Assembly: GCA_023511405.1 (NCBI GenBank)
Contig: JAIMBO010000009.1
Location: 1 to 48,924, forward strand
DNA length: 48,924 bases
Direction: 5' to 3'
DNA from: Rubrobacteraceae bacterium
GTDB taxonomy: Bacteria > Actinomycetota > Rubrobacteria > Rubrobacterales > Rubrobacteraceae
Below are positions 40,792-48,232 of the stretch, one piece after another. Within the stretch, counting starts at the first letter, position 1. Each line of letters starts with the position of its first letter. The notes under the pieces were generated by a model, which was not told where the DNA came from, did no database searches, and was given only the letters and a program-made list of their open reading frames with translations. Position numbers and translations under genes: made by a program.

Positions 40792-41582
40792 TGTCTTTCG
40801 AAGGAAAGCGGGCTCTCATCACCGGAGGATCGCGCGGCATCGGCCGGGCGATAGCCGTCGCCCTGGGAAAGCGCGGCGCGGAGGTCGCCGTCCACTACAA
40901 GGAGCGGAAGGAGGCGGCCGAGGAGACCGCCCGGGAGATAGAGCGGGCCGGGGGGAAGGCGATCACGCTCTCCGCCGACCTCGAGGACCCGCGGGCGAAC
41001 GACGAGCTCTTCGACGAGCTCACCGCGCGCTGGGGCGGGCTGGACATCTTCGTCTCGAGCGCCGGGGCGAGCGCCTTCAAGAAGGTCGGCCAGTACGGGC
41101 CGCACCACCTCGGGCGCACCTTCGCGCTCAACGTCCAGGCCTTCGTCCTCGGGGCGCAGCGGGCTGCGGAGATGATGGCCGGCGGCGGCAGGATCCTCGC
41201 GCTCTCCAGCTACGGCAGCCAGCGCACCTTCGCCACCTACGCCAACATGGGGGCGGCGAAGGCCGCGATCGAGTCCTGGGTCCGCTCGATGGCCGCCGAG
41301 TACGGCCCGCGCGGGATAACGGTGAACGCCCTGAGCGGCGGCCTGATCGACACCGACTCGCTCCACTACTTCTACGGGATGCCCCAGATCCCGCCGATGG
41401 AGAGCGTCGTCTCGCGCATCCCGCGCCGCCGGGTCGGGACCGCCGCCGAGATGGCCGCGGCCGCCCTCTTCCTGCTCTCCGAGGAGGCGGACTACATCAC
41501 CGGGACGACCCTCGTCGTCGACGGGGGCCTGAGCGTCGTCTCGCCGCCGTTCGTCGGGGAGGAGCCCGACCGGGGTTCCTGA
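40791..41582 (+). CDS. FabL/ChcA-like enoyl-thioester reductase (SDR fold)
   Basis: A 263-residue SDR-fold protein with TGGSRGIG (11-18) for NADPH. Instead of the classical Y-x3-K, the active site shows Y150-x6-K157 (YANMGAAK), the spacing of enoyl reductases. [17 protein letters not shown] closely resembles the matching loop of Bacillus FabL (enoyl-ACP reductase III). ChcA, the 1-cyclohexenylcarbonyl-CoA reductase, is a reductase of this general type. The GTG at 40791 shares one base with the previous stop. I infer reduction of a cyclohexenyl-CoA ester; a fatty-acid enoyl reductase is the main alternative. Confidence 0.85.
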   Translation: MSFEGKRALITGGSRGIGRAIAVALGKRGAEVAVHYKERKEAAEETAREIERAGGKAITLSADLEDPRANDELFDELTARWGGLDIFVSSAGASAFKKVGQYGPHHLGRTFALNVQAFVLGAQRAAEMMAGGGRILALSSYGSQRTFATYANMGAAKAAIESWVRSMAAEYGPRGITVNALSGGLIDTDSLHYFYGMPQIPPMESVVSRIPRRRVGTAAEMAAAALFLLSEEADYITGTTLVVDGGLSVVSPPFVGEEPDRGS

Positions 41583-41585
41583 AGG

Positions 41586-41605
41586 GAGGGGTTTAAACAC
41601 CCCTC
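41586..41605 (+). other. Hairpin between the cassette and the exporter gene
   Basis: GAGGGGT (41586-41592) and ACCCCTC (41599-41605) pair across TTTAAAC... no long T-tract follows. It may be a weak terminator or attenuator before the DHA2 exporter, whose ribosome site begins five bases later. Confidence 0.4.
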
Positions 41606-41626
41606 TTCCGGAGGTAGATTCATGGG

Positions 41627-43492
41627 GTGTCCGCGTCTCGGAGGATAGCCGGTCCCTCGCCCGGGCGTCGCAGATGGTGGGCGCTCGCCGCCTGCTGCTT
41701 CGGGCTGTTCATGGTCCTGCTCGACGTCACCGTGGTCAACGTGGCCCTGCCGGTGATACAGAAGGACCTCGGGGCGAGCTTCTCCGATCTGCAGTGGGTT
41801 ATAGACGCTTACACGCTGGCGCTCGCGGTCTTCGTGGTGACCTCCGGGCGGGTCGGGGACATCTTCGGGCGCAAGAAGGTGTTCATGACCGGGCTCGCGG
41901 TCTTCACCGTCGGCTCCTTCCTGTGCGGGCTCTCCGGGCACCTCTCCTTCGCCGGGCTCTCGCACGTGGATCTTCTGCTCGTCGCGCGCGGGATACAGGG
42001 GGTGGGCGGATCGGTGATGCTCCCGGTCTCCCTCGCGATAGTCTCCGCGACCTTCGAGGGGCCTCAGCGGGCGACGGCGATCGGGATCTGGGGCGGGGTG
42101 AGCGGGCTCGCCACCGCCGTCGGACCGGTCGTCGGGGGCTTTCTGGTCGAGAAGGTCAGCTGGGAGTCGATCTTCTACATCAACATACCCGTAGGGGCCG
42201 CGGGCATCCTGCTCTCGGCCTGGGCGATCCGGGAGACGAGAGACGAGCGGGCCCCGAGGTCCATAGACCTCTTCGGGCTCGTCACGGTCACGGTAGGGCT
42301 CTTCTGTCTGGTCCTGGCCCTGATCCGGGGCCAGGACCGGGGGTGGACCTCCTCCTACATCGTTTCGCTCTTCGTCGTCGCGGCGATCGCGCTCGTCGCC
42401 TTCGTCGCGGGTGAACTGCGGATGAAGAACCCGATGGTCGACCCGAGGCTGTTCCGCAACCGCAGCTTCACCGGGGCGGCGATAGCCGCCTTCACCCTGA
42501 GCGCCGGGCTCTACTCGCTGTTTCTCTACCTGACGCTCTATCTGCAGAACGCTTTGGGCTTCAGCGCGCTCGAGACGGGGCTGAGGCTCCTGCCGCTGAG
42601 CGGGCTCGTGCTGTTCACCGCGCCGCTCGCCGGGAATTTGAGCGGTCGCTTCAGCCCGCGGCCCGTGCTCTTCTGCGGGATGGCCCTGCTCGCGGTCGCG
42701 GCGTTCCTGATGACGCGCATCTCGCCGCGGGATACGGCGTCCGACTGGGTCGTGCTGCTGCCGGCCTTCGTCGTCGCCGGGCTCGGCAACGGGCTGGTGA
42801 ACGCCCCGATCTCGACGACCGCGGTCGGGACCGTCCCCCGGAGGCTCTCCGGGATGGCCTCCGGGGTGAACAACGTCTGCCGGCAGGTCGGGACCGCCTT
42901 CGGCGTGGCGCTCTGGGGGGCGATCCTGACCAACCGCTACGACGACTACGTGCGCCAGAAGATACAGAACCTGAACGCCCCTCACCTGACCGGGCAGGTC
43001 AAACAGAAGATCATCCAGGGCGTCCAGGATGCCGGGACCACCGCCGGGAGCACCGGCCTGAAAGGGGCCCCGCCGCGCTTCGAGCAGCTCCCGTTCTTCG
43101 GCGAGGTGCAGCGGATAGCCCGCGCCTCGTTCATAGACGGGACCGTGGACATCTTCCGGCTCGCCGCTTTCATGCTCGCGCTCGGGGCGATCGCCTCGGT
43201 GCTGCTGGTCCACGGTTCGGATCTCGAGGGACAGACCCGGGGCGAAAAACGGCGGGGCGGCCTCGATCCGCTGCTCGGCGGGGTCGCGCTCGCCTACCTG
43301 AGCCACCGGCTCGAGAGCGCCGACGGGAACTCGCCGCAGCTCGTCTCGGCTGCGGCGCGGCTCGTCCCGGAATCCGAGGGCTCCGAGGAGGAGCGGGCCA
43401 GGATCGCCGGAAGGGACCTCGTGCGGCCGCTGGCGGTGCGGATGCTGCTCGAGGCGTTGCGCCGCCGGCAGGGTCCCGGCGGAACCGGCTGA
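41627..43492 (+). CDS. DHA2-type MFS exporter with C-terminal cytoplasmic extension
   Basis: A 621-residue drug:H+ antiporter of the 14-helix DHA2 (EmrB/QacA) type. LDVTVVNVALPVI in helix 1, GRVGDIFGRKKVF (A-motif) and the antiporter C-motif region GLATAVGPVVGG are present. After the last helix (about residue 525) a charged tail of about 95 residues follows, with no recognised domain. The GTG at 41627 follows GGAGGT by eleven bases; an ATG five bases earlier is out of frame. It may export a product of the preceding cassette or serve general efflux. Confidence 0.88.
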   Translation: MSASRRIAGPSPGRRRWWALAACCFGLFMVLLDVTVVNVALPVIQKDLGASFSDLQWVIDAYTLALAVFVVTSGRVGDIFGRKKVFMTGLAVFTVGSFLCGLSGHLSFAGLSHVDLLLVARGIQGVGGSVMLPVSLAIVSATFEGPQRATAIGIWGGVSGLATAVGPVVGGFLVEKVSWESIFYINIPVGAAGILLSAWAIRETRDERAPRSIDLFGLVTVTVGLFCLVLALIRGQDRGWTSSYIVSLFVVAAIALVAFVAGELRMKNPMVDPRLFRNRSFTGAAIAAFTLSAGLYSLFLYLTLYLQNALGFSALETGLRLLPLSGLVLFTAPLAGNLSGRFSPRPVLFCGMALLAVAAFLMTRISPRDTASDWVVLLPAFVVAGLGNGLVNAPISTTAVGTVPRRLSGMASGVNNVCRQVGTAFGVALWGAILTNRYDDYVRQKIQNLNAPHLTGQVKQKIIQGVQDAGTTAGSTGLKGAPPRFEQLPFFGEVQRIARASFIDGTVDIFRLAAFMLALGAIASVLLVHGSDLEGQTRGEKRRGGLDPLLGGVALAYLSHRLESADGNSPQLVSAAARLVPESEGSEEERARIAGRDLVRPLAVRMLLEALRRRQGPGGTG

Positions 43493-43498
43493 GCCTTC

Positions 43499-44476
43499 TC
43501 ACCTTACCCCGGCGAGGGCGAGCGCGAAATACCCGCGCCCGTCGGTGTAGAGCTCGACGAGGGAGAGCCCGGCCTCCCGGAGAACCTCCTCGACCGAGTG
43601 TGGGGAGAACTTCGCGCTGATCTCGGTGCGCATCCCCTCGCCCGCCTCGAAGTGCACGAGCTCCTCTTCTCCCACCCACACGCCCTGCTCCATTCTGGCG
43701 TCGAGCCACATCTCCACGCGGCTCTCCTCTGCGTCGTAGAAGGCGCGGTGCTCGAAGCGATGCGGGTCGAGGTCCGTCCCGAGGTGGCGGTTCACGACGT
43801 GTAGCAGGTTCCTGTTGAACCGGGCCGTCACACCCGCGGCGTCGTCGTACGCCGCCTCGATGACGTCGGGGTCCTTGACCAGGTCCACGCCGAGCAGCAG
43901 GTGGTCCCCGGCTTCCATCCCCGCGCGCAGCTTCGAGAGGAACACCCTCCTTCTCTCGGGGGTGAAGTTGCCGACCGTGCCGCCGAGGAAGAGGATGAGC
44001 CTCTCCCCGGAGGCGGGCTCGGCCAGGAGATCGCCCAACGAGGCGTGGAAGTCCCCGACGTAACCCCTCACCTCCAGGCCCGGGTACTCCTTCGAGAGCC
44101 TCGTCCCGCTCGCGCGCAGGGCGCTCTCGCTCACGTCCAGCGGCACGTAGCGTACCGGACCGCCGTCGTGGGAGAGCATCGCCTCGATCAGGACCCGGGT
44201 CTTGCTCGCAGATCCGGAGCCGAGCTCGACGAGCTCCCGACTGCCGGTCCTGCGCAGGATGTCCTCGGCCCGCTCGCGCAGGATGGAGAGCTCGGTGCGG
44301 GTCTGGTAGTACTCGGGCTGGCGGGTTATCTCCTCGAAGAGCGCCGAGCCGCGCTCGTCGTAGAAGTACTTGGGCCAGGGCGAGAAGTCCTTCGCCACGA
44401 GCCCCGCCCGCAGCTCCTCCGACGGGCTCGCCGTCCCCCGCCTCAGGACGCTCACGCGGACCGCATCCCCGCTCAC
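43499..44476 (-). CDS. egtD: L-histidine N-alpha-methyltransferase
   Basis: A 325-residue SAM-dependent enzyme that trimethylates histidine to hercynine, the first step of ergothioneine synthesis. The SAM site ELGSGSASKTRVLIEA (near residue 80), PLDVSESAL and LFLGGTVGNF are typical, as is FNRNLLHVVNRHLGTD, and the length matches mycobacterial EgtD. The GTG at 44476 overlaps the egtC stop as GTGA. The reading frame is open far upstream, but that is a shadow of egtC. Convergent with the DHA2 exporter gene, six bases apart. Confidence 0.95.
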   Translation of the reverse strand: MSGDAVRVSVLRRGTASPSEELRAGLVAKDFSPWPKYFYDERGSALFEEITRQPEYYQTRTELSILRERAEDILRRTGSRELVELGSGSASKTRVLIEAMLSHDGGPVRYVPLDVSESALRASGTRLSKEYPGLEVRGYVGDFHASLGDLLAEPASGERLILFLGGTVGNFTPERRRVFLSKLRAGMEAGDHLLLGVDLVKDPDVIEAAYDDAAGVTARFNRNLLHVVNRHLGTDLDPHRFEHRAFYDAEESRVEMWLDARMEQGVWVGEEELVHFEAGEGMRTEISAKFSPHSVEEVLREAGLSLVELYTDGRGYFALALAGVR

Positions 44477-45261
44477 GACAGCGGCCTCAGGGTGATGCCC
44501 GCCCCCGAGACCGAGAGCAGGTGCCCCTCGGGGACCTCGCGCCATTTCGGGTCGCCGTCGAGCCTCTCGGAGGCGACGACGGTCGCCTGCGGAAAGGCGG
44601 CCCCATCCTCGAGAACGTAGAGCGAGTCCGCCCTCCCCCGGCTCGCGAGGCGGGTGAAGGCCATCGTCTCGCCGTCGGTCACCGCCAGGTTGAGCCGGGC
44701 CGCCGCGCCCCGCTCCTCGCAGAGCTCCACGACCCTGCGGGTGGTCCCGGCGAGCGCGGCGCCGGGGTCCTCGTTCTCCCGCAGGAGGTCCAGCAGGAGG
44801 GCGAAGACTGTCTCCGAATCCGTTGCGCCGGAGAGCGCGGCGTAGGACTCGTCGCTCAGGGAGTGGCGCAGCCGTCGCATGACCTTTCGCTGGAAGCCTT
44901 CTATGGCGCCGTTGTGCGCGAAGAGGTACCTGCCCGAGGAGAACGGCGGGGTCCCGCTCTCCTCCGCCACGAGCGGCGGGGTGGCGCTGCGCACGGCGGC
45001 GAGGATGCAGCGGGAGCGGGTCCTCGGGGCGATGCTCGCGAAGCTGCGGTCGGACCAGATGGGACGCGTCGAGCGGTAGAGCGCGGGCTCCTCTCCGGCC
45101 CACGGCACGTACCACCCGGCCCCGAAGCCGTCGGCGTTCACCGTGCCGGAGAGCATCTCCCGCGGGGCGTGGCTCTGGACGAGCAGCGAGTGGGGCGGCT
45201 CGAGCACGAGCGAGGAGACGGTCGCCTCGGGGCCTCCGAGGTAGGCGGCCAGGCGGCACAT
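44473..45261 (-). CDS. egtC: Ergothioneine biosynthesis amidohydrolase
   Basis: A 262-residue N-terminal-nucleophile hydrolase that removes glutamate from gamma-glutamyl-hercynylcysteine sulfoxide. The protein starts MCRLAAYLG, so Cys2 becomes the nucleophile, and VNADGFGAGWY, the RSATPP segment and LFAHNGAIEGF are the expected class II glutamine-amidotransferase-type blocks. The ATG at 45261 lies two bases after the egtB stop. Its presence implies a route through gamma-glutamylcysteine, the mycobacterial type. Confidence 0.93.
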   Translation of the reverse strand: MCRLAAYLGGPEATVSSLVLEPPHSLLVQSHAPREMLSGTVNADGFGAGWYVPWAGEEPALYRSTRPIWSDRSFASIAPRTRSRCILAAVRSATPPLVAEESGTPPFSSGRYLFAHNGAIEGFQRKVMRRLRHSLSDESYAALSGATDSETVFALLLDLLRENEDPGAALAGTTRRVVELCEERGAAARLNLAVTDGETMAFTRLASRGRADSLYVLEDGAAFPQATVVASERLDGDPKWREVPEGHLLSVSGAGITLRPLS

Positions 45262-45263
45262 CC

Positions 45264-46574
45264 CTACTCGCTGCGGGCGCAGCGGAACCCGGCGAAGAGC
45301 TGGCGCCTTATCGGGAAGTCCCAGTTGCGAAAGGTGTTGCGGATGGCGCAGGGCCGGGTCGCCCAGGAGCCGCCGCGCAGCACCATGTACCCGTCGTCGA
45401 AGAAGACCTCGGAGTACTCCCGGTAGGGGAAGCTCTCGAAGCCGGGGTAGCCGGAGAACTCGGTCGCGGTCCACTCCCAGACGTCCCCGATCAGGCCCAA
45501 AACGCCGTAGGGGCTGGCGCCTTCGGGGAAGGCGCCCACCCCGGCCGGGCGGAAGGCGAGCTGGTCGAGGTTCGCCCTCTCGGGTGTCGGGGGATCGTCC
45601 CCCCAGGGGAAGAGGCGCCTGGTCTCGTTCTCGGGGTCCCAGGAGGCCGCTTTCTCCCACTCGGCCTCGGTCGGGAGCCGTTTGCCGGCCCAGCGGGCGT
45701 ACGCGTCGGCCTCGTACCAGGAGACGTGCATGACCGGTGCCTCGGGGTCGAGCGGCTCCTCGAAGCCGAAACGCCGGATGCGCCACCCGCCGGCCGCGCT
45801 CCGGTGCCAGGACATGGGGTGGGTGATCTCCTCTTCGCGGATCCAAGCCCACCCCTCCGGCTCCCAGAGTTCCTTTCTCCGGTAGCCGCCGTCCTCGACG
45901 AACTCGAGGAAGGCGGCGTTGGTGACGGGTACTTTGTCTATGTAGAAGCCGGGCAGATCGACCTCGTGCGCCGGGCGCTCGTTGTCGAGCGCCCACGCGG
46001 TATCGTCGGTCCCCATGAGAAACGCCCCGGCCGGGACGTGGACCATCTCCTCCTCGGGTGGGTTCGCCGGGGGGAGATGCCTGCGGGGTTCGGGCCTGTA
46101 GCCCTCTCCCCGCATGAGCTGCAGCGTCTGGAGCATGGTCTCGTTGTGCTGGGCCTCGTGCTGGAGGACCATGTTGTAGACGAAGCCGCCCTCGAGCAGG
46201 GGGCCGCCGTCCTCGAGGTCGACCTCACGCAGCACCTCGAGCGCGGCGGCGCGCACGGTGTCCAGGTAGCGGTCGGCCTGCTCCCGGTCGAGCATCTCCA
46301 GCGAGGGACGCTCGCTGCGCGGGGTGAGCATGGCGTTGTAGATGTCGAAGAGCTCCCGGTCGGAGAGCTCCCTCCCCGCCACCTCCTTCAGGAGCCAGAG
46401 CTCCTCGTAGTTGCCGATGTGGCCGTAGTCCCAGATGAGGGGGCTCATGATGGTGCTGTGCTGGGCGTAGAGGTCCTCGTCGGAGACGGTGGAGAGCAAC
46501 ATCCGGGTGCGCTCCCGGCCCTCCTCCATCCTGCGGGCTATCTCTCGTTTGAGGGTGCCGCTTCTGGTGTCCAT
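45264..46574 (-). CDS. egtB: Hercynine oxygenase (ergothioneine sulfoxide synthase)
   Basis: A 436-residue iron enzyme that joins hercynine and gamma-glutamylcysteine with oxygen. An N-terminal DinB-like helical domain gives the three iron ligands H52 (DYGHIGNYEELW), H139 and H143 (LQHEAQHNE), close to H51/H134/H138 in mycobacterial EgtB. A C-terminal FGE-sulfatase domain follows, with VPAGAFLMGTDD, VTNAAFLEFV and MVLRGGSWATRP. The ATG at 46574 lies 29 bases after the oxidoreductase stop. It is the key enzyme of the pathway; egtA and egtE are not in the window. Confidence 0.95.
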   Translation of the reverse strand: MDTRSGTLKREIARRMEEGRERTRMLLSTVSDEDLYAQHSTIMSPLIWDYGHIGNYEELWLLKEVAGRELSDRELFDIYNAMLTPRSERPSLEMLDREQADRYLDTVRAAALEVLREVDLEDGGPLLEGGFVYNMVLQHEAQHNETMLQTLQLMRGEGYRPEPRRHLPPANPPEEEMVHVPAGAFLMGTDDTAWALDNERPAHEVDLPGFYIDKVPVTNAAFLEFVEDGGYRRKELWEPEGWAWIREEEITHPMSWHRSAAGGWRIRRFGFEEPLDPEAPVMHVSWYEADAYARWAGKRLPTEAEWEKAASWDPENETRRLFPWGDDPPTPERANLDQLAFRPAGVGAFPEGASPYGVLGLIGDVWEWTATEFSGYPGFESFPYREYSEVFFDDGYMVLRGGSWATRPCAIRNTFRNWDFPIRRQLFAGFRCARSE

Positions 46575-46603
46575 GGTCCTTACACCTTCGCCTTCCTTCG
46601 TTC

Positions 46604-47560
46604 TCAGGAGGAGACGCGCAGCACGACCTTGCCGCGTCCGTGACCGGAATCGAGGCGCGCGTGGGCTTTGGCGACCTGGGTGAGGTCGAGCACCTCGTCG
46701 AGCAGCGGTCTCATCTGCCCCCGCTCGATGAGCCGGGTCATCTCTTCCAGGCGTCGCCTCTCGCGGGTGAGGAAGACGCCGTAGAGCGTCTGGTTCTTCA
46801 GGTAGAGCTGCGTGAGGTCGCCCTGCGCCCCGAGGATCGTCGCGACCCTGCCGAAGGGCCGGGTGTAGGCGGCGCTCTGCGCGCAGGTCTCGCCGCCGAC
46901 GGTGTCGAAGACCGCGTCCACGCCCGCTCCGCCGGTCTCGGAGAGCGCGATCTCGGAGACGTCCTGGCCGCGGTAGTCTATGGCGACGTCGGCGCCGAGG
47001 TCTTCGAGGGTCTTCTGGTTGTCCGGGCCCGCCGTCGCGAGCACCCGGGCTCCCGCGGCCTTCGCTATCTGGACCGCGAACGACCCGACCCCGCCGGCGC
47101 CGCCGTGGATCAGGACGGTCTCCCCGACCTTCACGTCGAGCCGGCGCACGATCGCCTCGTAGGCGGTGCCCCCGGCGAGCGGGACCGCCGCGGCCTCCTC
47201 GTGCGAGAGCGAGGGCGGCTTGGGGGCGACGATGGCCGCCGGGACCGCGCTGTACTCGGCGTAGCTCCCGTTGGACTTCTCGCCGAAGATCTCGGGTGTG
47301 TAGTAGACCTCGTCGCCGGGGGAGAACTCCGTCACGCCGGGGCCCACCTCCTCGACGACCCCGGAGACGTCCGCGCCGAGGACCAGCGGGGCCTCGAGGC
47401 CGAAGGCGGTGCCGTTGGCCCGGATCTTGGCGTCCACCGGGTTGGTGCCGGCGGCGACGACCCTGACCAGTATCTCGCCCGGACCCGGCTCCGGGCGGGG
47501 TACGTCTCGCTCCTCGAAGAGCTCCGGTGGTCCGAACTCTGGAGTCACCATCGCGCGCAT
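46604..47560 (-). CDS. Quinone oxidoreductase-like medium-chain dehydrogenase (zinc-free)
   Basis: A 318-residue NADPH:quinone reductase-type MDR protein. GAGTNPVDAKIR-like sequence AAGTNPVDAKIRANG near residue 40, ADVSGVVEEVGPGV near 65 and the nucleotide site IHGGAGGVGSFAVQIAKAAG near 155 are diagnostic, and zinc-binding cysteines are absent. I chose the ATG at 47560 after AAGGAGCG. It is the first gene of a four-gene minus-strand unit with egtB, egtC and egtD, so it may be expressed with ergothioneine as an oxidative-stress function. Its physiological substrate is unknown. Confidence 0.9.
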   Translation of the reverse strand: MRAMVTPEFGPPELFEERDVPRPEPGPGEILVRVVAAGTNPVDAKIRANGTAFGLEAPLVLGADVSGVVEEVGPGVTEFSPGDEVYYTPEIFGEKSNGSYAEYSAVPAAIVAPKPPSLSHEEAAAVPLAGGTAYEAIVRRLDVKVGETVLIHGGAGGVGSFAVQIAKAAGARVLATAGPDNQKTLEDLGADVAIDYRGQDVSEIALSETGGAGVDAVFDTVGGETCAQSAAYTRPFGRVATILGAQGDLTQLYLKNQTLYGVFLTRERRRLEEMTRLIERGQMRPLLDEVLDLTQVAKAHARLDSGHGRGKVVLRVSS

Positions 47561-47673
47561 CTTTACACGCTCCTTTCGCCTGAGATTCTTTCCAAGGTCT
47601 CTCTGTGCCCGGCGGGGCACCTTCTCAAACGACTACAATACGGTTCGTACGGGGGAGAAGGAGGTCGTAGAAG

Positions 47674-48216
47674 GTGGTGGAGAGGGAACCGGAGGCGGGA
47701 CGGGAGATCGCGGCGGCGCTGGGAGACTCCTACAGGGCGTTCGCGGAGAACTTTATCGAGGCTCAGAAGAGGAACACCGGCCTCGTCGAAGGGTGGGCGA
47801 AGAGCCTGCAGGGGCTCCTCGAGAGCCAGGCGGAGGCCAACCGGGCGCTCGCCCGGGCGATGGAGTCCTACGTGAGGGTCGTGGACGAGGCGCTCGAGGG
47901 CCAGCGGCGGACCGGCGAGGCTCTCAGGGAGAGCCTGGAGGCCTACCGTGGGGTGCTCGAGCAGACGAACGCCGTGCAGGAGCGCAGCGCGCGGCTTCTG
48001 GAGGACTTTTTCGGGAGCCTGCAGAGGGAGCTCGCGGAGCAGGCCGAGGGCGGGGAGCGCGTCGCCCGGCAGCTCTCGGAGAGCACCAGGGAGCAGCTCG
48101 AAGCGTTCGAGCGGCTGATGCGGGGGGCCTCAGACGCTTACCTGGAGATGTTGAACGCTCCCTACGAATTCTACCGGCAGGCGATGCGGTACGGCAGGAA
48201 GCAGGACGAGCGGTAA
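47674..48216 (+). CDS. Helical phasin-like protein
   Basis: A 180-residue, strongly charged and almost entirely helical protein rich in Glu, Arg, Gln and Ala, with no signal peptide, membrane segment or cysteine. The pattern (SYRAFAENFIEAQKRNTG, YVRVVDEALEGQRRTGEAL) resembles phasins, which coat polyhydroxyalkanoate granules, but coiled-coil proteins in general look like this. The GTG at 47674 follows AGAAGGAGG. A semialdehyde dehydrogenase gene starts 16 bases after its stop, so the two are probably co-transcribed. No PHA synthase is in view, so the phasin call is tentative. Confidence 0.6.
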   Translation: MVEREPEAGREIAAALGDSYRAFAENFIEAQKRNTGLVEGWAKSLQGLLESQAEANRALARAMESYVRVVDEALEGQRRTGEALRESLEAYRGVLEQTNAVQERSARLLEDFFGSLQRELAEQAEGGERVARQLSESTREQLEAFERLMRGASDAYLEMLNAPYEFYRQAMRYGRKQDER

Positions 48217-48232
48217 GAGAAAAAGGAGAGCT

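Noticed and set aside
41591-41598. GTTTAAAC palindrome as a recombination or attachment site
   Set aside because: It is only the loop region of a short hairpin; no integrase or repeat copy is present.
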